Source: Pseudomonadota bacterium (GTDB lineage Bacteria; Pseudomonadota; Alphaproteobacteria; Caulobacterales; Caulobacteraceae). Taken from it: 64,000 bases of DNA. Below the pieces are notes generated by a model, which was not told where the DNA came from, ran no database searches, and worked only from the letters and a program-made list of their open reading frames with translations. This document shows positions 1 to 7,325 of this stretch, piece by piece. Within the stretch, counting starts at the first letter, position 1, and the number at the start of each line of letters is the position of its first letter. The stretch covers positions 248,001-312,000 of the forward strand of contig JAFECT010000002.1 in the NCBI GenBank assembly GCA_018241995.1, read 5' to 3'. The translations under genes were made by a program, and so were the position numbers.

Positions 1-458
1 AGTTCGACCGGGCCATCGCCGAGTTCGAGGAGGTGCTGGCGCGCGACCCGATGAACGCCATGGCGTTGAACAACCGTTGCTTCACCCGGGCCATGACCCA
101 GCAGCGGCTGGACCTGGCCCTGTCGGACTGCGATGCGGCGCTCAGGCTCGCCAAGAACGATCCGCGCATGCTGGACAGCCGGGGCTTCGCCCATCTGGTG
201 CGCGGCGACGACGCCGAGGCCTTGAACGATTTCGACGCCGCCCTGAAGGTTGATCCCGGCGCCGCCCACGCCCTCTATGGCCGGGGCCTGGCGCGTATCG
301 ACATGGGCGATGAGCGGGCGGGCAAGGCGGATGTCGCCGAGGCCCTGAGGCTGCGCCCAGGGGTCGCGACCGACTACGACCGCGTGGGATTGGAGCCCGA
401 TCCGCGGCACGATCCGACGCCCGCCACGACCACCCGCACCCCGCCGCCGCATCCCTGA
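1..458 (+). CDS. TPR-repeat protein, C-terminal part (cut by window edge)
   Basis: The reading frame is open from the first bases, so the true start lies outside the window. The visible part has three to four tetratricopeptide-like helical repeats of about 34 residues. Each has small residues at the expected packing positions and ends in a DP or RP turn, as in ALKVDPGAAHALYGRG. The frame ends in a Pro/Thr-rich tail and a TGA. TPR arrays are protein-protein interaction scaffolds, and no catalytic domain is visible in this fragment. What it binds, and whether it is secreted, cannot be judged without the N-terminus. The next gene starts about 80 bases downstream on the same strand. Confidence 0.8.
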   Translation, partial: FDRAIAEFEEVLARDPMNAMALNNRCFTRAMTQQRLDLALSDCDAALRLAKNDPRMLDSRGFAHLVRGDDAEALNDFDAALKVDPGAAHALYGRGLARIDMGDERAGKADVAEALRLRPGVATDYDRVGLEPDPRHDPTPATTTRTPPPHP

Positions 459-541
459 TCCCGACGGCTTTTCGATCCCCGAACCCTCGACTAGGGTGCA
501 CGCGCCCGGCTGTCGGCTTGGCCTAGGGGAGGGGTTCTCGC

Positions 542-2614
542 ATGCGTTCCGTCATTCTGGCCCTGGCGCTCGCCGCCATCGGCGCCGGCGCCGTTTCGGC
601 TAAGCCCGCCGAGGGCCCGACCCGCGCCTTCGAGCCCCACGACCTGTTCGGGGTCGAGTTCGCCACCGACCCGCAGGTGCGCCCGGACGGCGCCCAGGTC
701 GCCTATGTGCGCAACAGCTACGATATCATGACCGACCGGGCGCGCCGCGCCATCTGGCTGGTCGATGTCAGCACCGGCGAGCAGCAGCCGCTGGCGACGG
801 GCGCCGGCGTCAATGTCTCGCCGCGCTGGTCGCCGGACGGCAAGCGCATCGCCTATGTCTCGACCAACGACGACGGCAAGCCCGCCCTCTACGTCCGCTG
901 GCTCTCCACCGGGACCACCGCCAAGGTCTCCAACCTGGCCGAGACGCCGGGCGCCGTCGCCTGGTCGCCGGACGGCAAGCGCCTGGCCTTCACCCTGTTC
1001 ATTCCCGACGAGGGGACCCGCTTCGGCCCGCCGATGACCGCGCCCACCGGGGCGCAGTGGGCTCCGCCGCTGAAGGTGGTGACCAGCGTCACCTACCGCT
1101 TCGATGACGTCGGCGCGCTTCGCCCGGGCTTCACCCACTTGTTCGTGGTGGATGCGGACGGCGGCTCGCCGCGCCAGCTCACCTTCGGCGCCTTCAACGA
1201 TGCGGGTCCGATCCGCTGGACGCCCGACGGCGATGCCCTGGTGTTCTCGGCCAACCGCAACAAGGACTGGGAGCGCAACGTCTTCAACACCGAGGTCTAC
1301 TCGGTGGACGTGGCCTCAGGCGAGCTCAAGGCCCTGACCAATCGCGCCGGGCCCGACGGCAGCCCGGTCGTGTCGCCTGACGGCAAGAGCATCGCCTATG
1401 TCGGCTTCGACGACGCCTTCAAGGGTTATCAGAACGCCAGGCTCTACGTGATGGACCGCGACGGTTCGCACAGCCGCGTACTGACTGGCGGCGTGGATCG
1501 CACGGTGGGCAATCCGACCTGGTCGCCGGACGGGCGCAACCTCTATGTCAGCTACACCGACCACGGCGTGACCAAGGTGGCCAAGGTCACTTCCGACGGG
1601 CGGCTGATGGACATGGTCTCCGGCCTCAGCGCCGACGAGCTCGACCGCCCCTACAGCGGCGGCCAGTTCAGCGTCGGCGGCAAGGACGTGATCGCCTTCA
1701 CCGTCGGCGACTCCACCCATCCCTCCGACATCGGGGTGATGCGCGACGGCCAGCTGAAGCGCCTGACCCATCTCAACGCCGACCTGTTTGCGGCCCATCC
1801 GCCCCAGCCGGCTGAGCACCTTGATGTGGTCTCCTCGGTCGACAAGCGGCCCATCGACGCCTGGATGATCCTGCCGCCGAACTTCGATCCGGCGAAGAAA
1901 TATCCGCTGATCCTGGAGATCCACGGCGGGCCGTTTTCGGCCTATGGTCCGGTGTTCGGGTCGGAGCTGCAGCTCTACGCCTCGGCCGGCTACATCGTGG
2001 TCTATTCAAACCCCCGGGGCTCGACTTCGTACGGCGAGGAATTCGCCAACCTGATCGACAAGGCCTATCCGGGCCAGGACTACGACGACCTGATGAGCGT
2101 GGTGGACGCCGCCGTGGCCAAGGGCTCGGTCGATCCGAACCGGCTGTTCGTGACGGGCGGCTCCGGCGGCGGCGCCCTGACTGCGTGGATCGTGGGCAAG
2201 ACCGACCGCTTCAAGGCGGCGGTGACGCAGAAGCCGGTGATCAACTGGTCAAGCGAGGTGCTGAACACCGACCTGTCGCCCTTCATGGTCAACTACTGGT
2301 TCGGGGGTAAGGCGCCCTGGCAGGACCCCGAGAACTACTGGCGTCGCTCGCCCCTGTCGCTGGTCGGCAATGTCACCACGCCCACCATGGTCATGGTCGG
2401 CGAGGAGGATCACCGCACCCCCGACAGCGAGGCCGAGCAGTACTACGCCGCCCTGCAGCTGAAGGGCGTTCCGACCGCCCTGGTCAAGGTTCCGGGCGCC
2501 TCGCACCACGCCCTGGCCGAACGGCCTTCGCAGGAGGCGGCGGAGGCGGGCGCCATCATCGCCTGGTTCCAGCGCTTCGACCCGGCCCTGCCGCATCCCC
2601 CGGCGGCCCGATGA
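542..2614 (+). CDS. secreted S9-family (prolyl oligopeptidase/acylaminoacyl-peptidase type) serine peptidase
   Basis: 690 residues. An N-terminal signal peptide (MRSVILALALAAIGAGAVSA) predicts export to the periplasm. The first about 400 residues form a WD40/TolB-like beta-propeller with repeated SPDGK/SPDGR motifs. The C-terminal about 250 residues are the alpha/beta-hydrolase peptidase domain. The likely triad is Ser540 in GGSGGG, Asp623 in GEEDHRTP and His655 in GASHHALAE, all in the order known for S9 enzymes. Such enzymes cleave short peptides, often after proline or from acylated N-termini. A GGGGAGGGG ribosome site precedes the ATG. The stop overlaps the next ATG by 4 bases (ATGA), so the two genes are probably co-translated. 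Confidence 0.93.
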   Translation: MRSVILALALAAIGAGAVSAKPAEGPTRAFEPHDLFGVEFATDPQVRPDGAQVAYVRNSYDIMTDRARRAIWLVDVSTGEQQPLATGAGVNVSPRWSPDGKRIAYVSTNDDGKPALYVRWLSTGTTAKVSNLAETPGAVAWSPDGKRLAFTLFIPDEGTRFGPPMTAPTGAQWAPPLKVVTSVTYRFDDVGALRPGFTHLFVVDADGGSPRQLTFGAFNDAGPIRWTPDGDALVFSANRNKDWERNVFNTEVYSVDVASGELKALTNRAGPDGSPVVSPDGKSIAYVGFDDAFKGYQNARLYVMDRDGSHSRVLTGGVDRTVGNPTWSPDGRNLYVSYTDHGVTKVAKVTSDGRLMDMVSGLSADELDRPYSGGQFSVGGKDVIAFTVGDSTHPSDIGVMRDGQLKRLTHLNADLFAAHPPQPAEHLDVVSSVDKRPIDAWMILPPNFDPAKKYPLILEIHGGPFSAYGPVFGSELQLYASAGYIVVYSNPRGSTSYGEEFANLIDKAYPGQDYDDLMSVVDAAVAKGSVDPNRLFVTGGSGGGALTAWIVGKTDRFKAAVTQKPVINWSSEVLNTDLSPFMVNYWFGGKAPWQDPENYWRRSPLSLVGNVTTPTMVMVGEEDHRTPDSEAEQYYAALQLKGVPTALVKVPGASHHALAERPSQEAAEAGAIIAWFQRFDPALPHPPAAR

Positions 2615-3747
2615 GGCTCGCCGACGCGCCCACGCCCGCGGCGGTGCTCGACCGCGGCAGGCTGCAGGCCAACTGCGAGCGGATGATCGCCCGGGCGCGT
2701 GCGATGGGGACGCGCCTGCGGCCGCACATGAAGACGCTGAAGTCGGCGGAAGCCGCCAAGCTTGCGGTCGATCCGCTGCACGGCGGGGTCGCGGCCTCGA
2801 CCCTGAACGAGGCGGAGTACTGGGCCGGCCACGGCTACGACGACATCCAGTACGCGGTCTGCGCCAGCCCGGACAAGCTGCCCCGCATCGCCGAACTGAT
2901 GCGCCGCGCGTCGCGCCTCAGCTTCTTCCTGGACAGCGTCGAGGCGGCCCGTGCGGTCGCAGATTTCGCGCAGGCGGAAGGCGTGCCGCTCCGGGTCTGG
3001 ATCGAGCTCGACTGCGGCGGCCGGCGCACCGGCGTCGCCGCAGATGATCACGCGGCCCTGCTCGAGATCGCGCGCCTGCTGGACCCCTCGCCCGTCGTGT
3101 TCGAAGGCGTGGCCACCCACGCCGGGCAGAGCTACGGCGACCATCCCATCGAGGCGATCGCGGCGGTGGCCGAGACCGAGCGCTCTGTGGTCGCCGGCGC
3201 CGCCCAGGCCTTGCGGGAGGCCGGCATCGAGACCCGCGGCGTCAGCGCCGGCTCTACGCCCACCGCCACCCATGGCCGATCCGCTGAAGGCCTGACCGAG
3301 TGGCGTGCGGGCGTCTACATGGCCGGTGACCTCTACCAGGCCTCGATCGGGTCCCAGAGCATGGACGACATGGCCCTGTCGGTGCTGGCGACCGTCATCG
3401 CCCACGACCGGGCGCGCAATCAGATCACCGTGGATGCGGGCGGCCTGGCCCTGTCCAAGGATCGCTCGACCTCATCCCTGGCCGAGCGCGATTTCGGCTA
3501 CGGTCTGGTGACCGACGTCTTGGGGAGGCGCGCCTTCGGCAGGCTGTGCATCGTGGAGACCCACCAGGAGCACGGCATCATGCGCTCGGCCGAGCCTATG
3601 CCCTTCGACGCCCTGCCGCTGGGCGCGCGTGTGCGCATCTATCCGAACCACGCCTGCATGACGGCCGCGGCCTACGACGGCTATCTGGTGACGGACGGCG
3701 GGGAGGAGATCGTCGACCGCTGGGGCCGGACCAACGGCTGGAGCTAG
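2611..3747 (+). CDS. PLP-dependent D-threonine aldolase / D-serine dehydratase-like enzyme (alanine racemase-like fold)
   Basis: 378 residues. The N-terminal half has the alanine-racemase-type barrel. RPHMKTLKS holds the expected PLP lysine (K41), the equivalent of the RPHxKTHK motif of D-threonine aldolases and D-serine deaminases. The C-terminal PNHACMTAAAYDGYLV carries the His/Cys pair that binds the divalent metal in this family. Known members cleave D-threonine or related D-3-hydroxy-amino acids, or dehydrate D-serine; the substrate here is not determinable from sequence. It overlaps the S9 peptidase by 4 bases, suggesting joint use of peptides and D-amino acids. It converges with, and overlaps by 4 bases, the membrane protein on the other strand. 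Confidence 0.88.
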   Translation: MRLADAPTPAAVLDRGRLQANCERMIARARAMGTRLRPHMKTLKSAEAAKLAVDPLHGGVAASTLNEAEYWAGHGYDDIQYAVCASPDKLPRIAELMRRASRLSFFLDSVEAARAVADFAQAEGVPLRVWIELDCGGRRTGVAADDHAALLEIARLLDPSPVVFEGVATHAGQSYGDHPIEAIAAVAETERSVVAGAAQALREAGIETRGVSAGSTPTATHGRSAEGLTEWRAGVYMAGDLYQASIGSQSMDDMALSVLATVIAHDRARNQITVDAGGLALSKDRSTSSLAERDFGYGLVTDVLGRRAFGRLCIVETHQEHGIMRSAEPMPFDALPLGARVRIYPNHACMTAAAYDGYLVTDGGEEIVDRWGRTNGWS

Positions 3748-4277
3748 TCTCGGGGCCGTCTCAGCATCAGGCTGGCGACGGTGGCGATGACCACCCCGAA
3801 CAGGACGTTGGACAGGAAATCCAGGGCCTTGAGCGGCTTGGACACCCAGTCGAACGAGGCCGGGATCGGATTGAAGTGGGGCGGCACGGCATTGGACAGC
3901 GGCACCACGATCCCGTTCATCACCACGAACATGGCCGCGCCGAACAGGGCGCCGGTCAGGAGCGCCATCGGCAGACGCGTCAGCACCGGCCAGCGACGGC
4001 TCGCGGCCACATAGACCCCGGCGGCGACCACCGAAATGCCTAGGTGCAGGCCCAGGCCGATCATCGACTCGGTCATGCCGCCGGTCTTGGCCGCGTCGCG
4101 CCCAATGAGGCCCGAGGCCACGGTGCGCATCACCCGCACCATCGGAACCTTGTAGACGATCGAGGCCCCGAGCAGGTCCTGTGCGCCGGCCAGCAGACCG
4201 CCGACCAGCGCGGCCATCGCGGCCCGTGAGGGCGTGGGGACGGTGGACGGCAGGGCGGTGGCGGCGGTCTGGGCCAT
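3744..4277 (-). CDS. four-helix membrane protein of unknown function (YagU/DUF1440-like in general appearance)
   Basis: 177 residues with four predicted membrane helices, around residues 22-45, 75-95, 103-125 and 150-172. A soluble loop, PHFNPIPASFDWVSKPLK, lies before the last helix. The hydrophobicity pattern and size recall YagU/DUF1440-type inner-membrane proteins, but this is an impression, not a match to a motif. No catalytic residues are evident. An AGGGAGAG ribosome site lies about 8 bases before the ATG. The gene stands alone, converging with the PLP enzyme. Confidence 0.7.
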   Translation of the reverse strand: MAQTAATALPSTVPTPSRAAMAALVGGLLAGAQDLLGASIVYKVPMVRVMRTVASGLIGRDAAKTGGMTESMIGLGLHLGISVVAAGVYVAASRRWPVLTRLPMALLTGALFGAAMFVVMNGIVVPLSNAVPPHFNPIPASFDWVSKPLKALDFLSNVLFGVVIATVASLMLRRPRD

Positions 4278-4401
4278 GGCGAAGTCTCTCCCTCAAGGCC
4301 CGTGCAGGGGAGCGCGAGGGTCTCACGCCGCTCAAGTCGCAAAGCTGCGGGCGACACGTGAGAGGTCGCGAATGAACGCTAGTTTCGCCGGTTTAAGCTT
4401 C

Positions 4402-4450
4402 GAGCATGTTCGAGCGGGAAAGCGCGTCCCACTTTCCCTAACATGCTCTA
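4402..4450. repeat. intergenic palindromic element overlapping the stop of the LytTR regulator
   Basis: An imperfect hairpin. Outer arms are GAGCATGTT (4402-4410) and AACATGCTC (4440-4448); inner arms are GGGAAAG (4416-4422) and CTTTCCC (4432-4438). The right end contains the TAG stop of the response regulator. Palindromes with GAGCATG ends and an internal GGAAA/TTTCC arm are widespread as interspersed repeats in alphaproteobacterial genomes (general knowledge). I saw no second copy in this window. It may also act as an mRNA 3' stabiliser or weak terminator for the two-component operon; there is no T tract. Confidence 0.7.
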
Positions 4451-5233
4451 GGCGCGAAGCCGGGTGCGCAGGGCGTCCTGGAAGGTCCGGCCGACGGGGA
4501 TTTCGACGCCGGTCGCCAGCACGGCCACCAGGCCGCCGCCGGGGCGGCGCACGATGCGGGTGATGCGGCCGGTGTTGACCAGGGCCGAGCGATGCAGGCG
4601 CTGGAACCGGTTCGGGTCCAGGTGTTCCGCCAGGTCGCGGATCGAGCGGCGGATCAGATAGGCCCGCTCGCGGGTGTGGATGCGCACATATTCGCGCTCG
4701 GCCTCAAACCAGTCGACGGTGTCGAGCGCCACCCGGGTGCGGCCGTTGCGCTCCGAGATCCACAGTTCGGTGATGTAGCCGCCGTCGTCTTCGTCCTCGG
4801 CTTCCTCGTTGCGCAGGCTGTCGAGAACGCTTTCGAGCTCTGCCAGCCGGCTGGCGCCGTCGCGGGCGGCCAGCCGATCACGGACCCTGCCCACGGCGTC
4901 GGCCAGACGATCGAAGTCGAGCGGCTTCAGCACATAGTCGACCACGTTCAGGTCGAAAGCGCGCACCGCGTGGCGGCTGTAAGCGGTGACGAAGATCACC
5001 TGCGGCGCGTCGGGGCCTTGCAGGGCGTCCACGATGTCCACCCCGTTGGCGCCGGGCATCTTGATGTCGAGCACAGCAAGGTCGGGCCGGAGCGTCCGGA
5101 TCATGTCGCGCGCGGCGGCGCCGTCCTGGGCTGAGCCCACGATCTCGACGTCGGGCGTGCGCGCCAAGCCCAGTTCCAGCCGCCGCAGCGACAGGGGCTC
5201 GTCGTCGGCGATGACGGCGCGCAGGCGGGTCAT
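4448..5233 (-). CDS. LytTR-family response regulator
   Basis: 261 residues starting at the ATG that overlaps the kinase stop by 4 bases. An N-terminal receiver domain has the acidic pair D10/D11, the phospho-acceptor D56 in LAVLDIKMPG, and T/K switch residues in VTAYSRHAVRAF and YVLKPLDF. After a linker rich in Glu/Asp, the C-terminal about 100 residues are a LytTR DNA-binding domain (DWFEAEREYVRIHT, RRSIRDLAEHLDPNRFQRLHRSALVN is its typical layout, given here in two parts). It should bind promoter DNA when phosphorylated by the adjacent LytS-like kinase. Targets are unknown; the S9/D-amino-acid genes or the TonB receptor are only neighbours. Confidence 0.92.
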   Translation of the reverse strand: MTRLRAVIADDEPLSLRRLELGLARTPDVEIVGSAQDGAAARDMIRTLRPDLAVLDIKMPGANGVDIVDALQGPDAPQVIFVTAYSRHAVRAFDLNVVDYVLKPLDFDRLADAVGRVRDRLAARDGASRLAELESVLDSLRNEEAEDEDDGGYITELWISERNGRTRVALDTVDWFEAEREYVRIHTRERAYLIRRSIRDLAEHLDPNRFQRLHRSALVNTGRITRIVRRPGGGLVAVLATGVEIPVGRTFQDALRTRLRA

Positions 5234-6291
5234 GCGGCCTCCAGCGGCAGGCGCAGCGTGACGCGGTAGCCGCGCGGCGCGCAGGGCTCGGCCGTGACGC
5301 GCGCCAGGCCGCCGTAGAGCGCCTGCAGGCGGCGGCGCACGTTCTCCAGGCCCACGCCGGTGGTCTTGCCCGACGGGACCGCGGCGGCGCCCTCGCCGTC
5401 GTCCTCGATCCACAGTTCCAGCGCCCCGTCCTCGCGGCGGGCGCCGATCTCAACCACAATGGGGCGCGAACTGCGGCCCAGGCCGTGCTTGATGGCGTTC
5501 TCGACCAGGGGCTGGAGGATGAAGCTCGGGGCTCGGATGTGTTCGACATCGCGGTCCACACGCTCCACCACGCTCAGACGCTCGCCGAAGCGGATGGCCT
5601 CGATGCCGAGATATTCGCGCGTGACATCCAGTTCCTCCGCCAGGGAGACCTGGGCCAGCGGATCCTTCTCCAGCGAGCGGCGCAGGAAGGTCGACAGCGC
5701 CAGCACCATGCGCTCGGCTTCCTCGTTGCGGCCGTCGTGGATCAGGGTCGCGAGCGCGGAGTGGATATTGAACAGGAAGTGCGGGTCGAGCTGGTAGCGC
5801 AGCATGCGGTTCTGCGCGTCTAGCGCCATGGCTTCGGCCTCGCGCAGGCGGGTCTCGCCTTCCTGCAGCTGTTTGCCGAAGCCGAGCGAGAAATAGACGC
5901 CGCACCAGGCGAGGAAGGTCCAGAGGATCGCCACGACGGTGTCGGCATGGCGTGCGATCCAGTTCGGGCCGGCCTCGGCCATCGGATAGATCACGTAGTA
6001 GATGCAGTAGAGCCAGACGATGAAGATCCAGGTGGCCGCCACCGCCATGCCGAGCGCGATGACGCCGCGAAGCGCGGGCGTCAGGCCCTCCAGGCGCTTC
6101 AGGATCAGGAACATGATCCCGCACAGCACGATGCCGGAGCTGTCGGCCACGGCCCCGCGCGCATTGATCTCGAACTGCCGGTGCATGCCCAGCGCTGCGC
6201 CGTCCAGGGCCCAGACGGTCCAGGACAGAATCCAAATGCCGATCGTCGCGAGCAGCAGGGGGGAGGCGCGTTTCAAACTATTCAAGGACAT
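5230..6291 (-). CDS. LytS/YehU-type sensor histidine kinase
   Basis: 353 residues from the ATG at 6291, chosen because MSLNSLKRASP directly precedes the first membrane helix. Four membrane helices (about residues 10-30, 50-66, 74-102 and 117-136) form the sensor. A short coiled coil leads into the His_kinase domain with H171 in DPHFLFNIHSAL, the conserved phospho-accepting site of this class. Next comes an ATPase domain with PLVENAIKHGLG (N box) and a glycine-rich GVGLENVRRRL. The gene overlaps its cognate regulator by ATGA, so the two form one translation unit. The signal is unknown, as there is no recognisable extracellular domain. Confidence 0.92.
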   Translation of the reverse strand: MSLNSLKRASPLLLATIGIWILSWTVWALDGAALGMHRQFEINARGAVADSSGIVLCGIMFLILKRLEGLTPALRGVIALGMAVAATWIFIVWLYCIYYVIYPMAEAGPNWIARHADTVVAILWTFLAWCGVYFSLGFGKQLQEGETRLREAEAMALDAQNRMLRYQLDPHFLFNIHSALATLIHDGRNEEAERMVLALSTFLRRSLEKDPLAQVSLAEELDVTREYLGIEAIRFGERLSVVERVDRDVEHIRAPSFILQPLVENAIKHGLGRSSRPIVVEIGARREDGALELWIEDDGEGAAAVPSGKTTGVGLENVRRRLQALYGGLARVTAEPCAPRGYRVTLRLPLEAA

Positions 6292-6477
6292 GGGACGAGA
6301 TACGCCTGTCTGAGCGCTATCTTCTCCCGCATGAGCGTCGCGCGCCAGCGGCGTCTGTGCCGGTTTCTCAGTCGTTCGCAGCATTTGCGCCATTCGCTGC
6401 AACATCGGCGCCGGTCGTTGCAGGCCGGATACCGTTCCGTAGCCGTCACGGATAGACCAGGATCGTAACAGTTTTGG

Positions 6478-6711
6478 ATGCCGACCATGAAACTGCGCGC
6501 CCAGATCCTGATCGACATAGACGCGGACGATTTCGTGGCCGCCGCCGACCATCAGCGACGCATCGAAACCCTGCTTACCGACGTCAAGCGCGCCTACGAC
6601 CAAGCGGAGCTGGTGTTCCGGGAGCGGCGCCCGCGCGGCCTGCCGGTTCTGACCCCGCCGCCGCCCGTGCGCCAGGGCACCGGCCATCTGCACGCCTACG
6701 AGGAAGGCTGA
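6478..6711 (+). CDS. small hypothetical protein coupled to MarR-like regulator
   Basis: 77 residues (or 74 if translation begins at the second ATG at 6487). It is soluble and begins KLRAQILIDIDADDFVAAADH, which looks like a beta strand followed by a helix; the tail is Pro-rich and then HLHAYEEG. I do not recognise the family. It ends in TGATG, shared with the ATG of the following regulator, so the pair is translationally coupled and probably functions together. No strong ribosome site is visible upstream. Confidence 0.6.
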   Translation: MPTMKLRAQILIDIDADDFVAAADHQRRIETLLTDVKRAYDQAELVFRERRPRGLPVLTPPPPVRQGTGHLHAYEEG

Positions 6712-7085
6712 TGCCCGCGCGCCGGCGCGACACGGTGCTGGAGGCGCTGGAGCGGCTGCGCAAGATCGAGCCGCACGTGACCTTCATGCACGCCCTGACC
6801 TTCCTCTATGTGGCCGAGAACGAGGGGCTGAACGTATCGGAACTGGCGATGATCTGCCGCACCAGCCGGGCCACCGCTTCGCGCAACGCGCGCGGCCTCG
6901 GCGACCGGAGCGCCACGGGCGCCTTGGCCCCCTATGCGGGCCTGATCGAGCAGCGCCAGAACCCGGCGAGCGCCCACGGACGGCTACTGTTCCTGACCGC
7001 GGCCGGGCGACAGTTGCGCGACGACATCGACGGACTGATCGGGGAGTCGCGCCGCATTGCGCCGGCCGAGAACGCTACCGCTTGA
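6711..7085 (+). CDS. MarR-like winged-helix regulator
   Basis: 124 residues, starting at the ATG overlapping the previous stop (TGATG). Residues about 20-75 have the layout of a winged helix: FLYVAENEGLNVSELAMIC, then RTSRATASRNARGL as the recognition helix. The sequence RLLFLTAAGRQLRDDID matches the L-T-xx-G-R end of the wing and dimer helix in MarR proteins. A GDRSATGALAPYAGLIEQ insertion lengthens the wing. It probably represses nearby genes. The TonB receptor gene lies 240 bases downstream on the same strand behind an AT-rich promoter region, which makes it a possible target. Confidence 0.75.
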   Translation: MPARRRDTVLEALERLRKIEPHVTFMHALTFLYVAENEGLNVSELAMICRTSRATASRNARGLGDRSATGALAPYAGLIEQRQNPASAHGRLLFLTAAGRQLRDDIDGLIGESRRIAPAENATA

Positions 7086-7200
7086 CGCGCAAATGCAGGG
7101 TTACGACTTAGTAACAGTGACGATATTTTCTGAAATAGATGACTTTGTGAGTGTTTTGATACATGAGGGCCGCAAAGTGTTTCCTTGTATATACTAAACA

Positions 7201-7230
7201 TTGACCTTATCTTTTCTAAATAAATACGAT
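7201..7230 (+). promoter_or_regulatory. candidate sigma-70-type promoter for the TonB-dependent receptor
   Basis: The 240-base gap before the receptor is strikingly AT-rich for this genome. It contains TTGACC (7201-7206) and TACGAT (7225-7230) 18 bases apart, a plausible -35/-10 pair. Another AT-rich stretch with TATACT (7190-7195) lies just upstream. The transcript would carry an about 90-base leader ending in GAGGAGGATCG before the TTG start. Confidence 0.4.
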
Positions 7231-7325
7231 CCGCTCAGCCCGGCGGTGCGAGCCGTGGGGAGCTGTTTCGCGTCGCATGAGGGGGCGATCGTCGTCTTCC
7301 GTCGCGAAGCTGAGGAGGATCGAAG

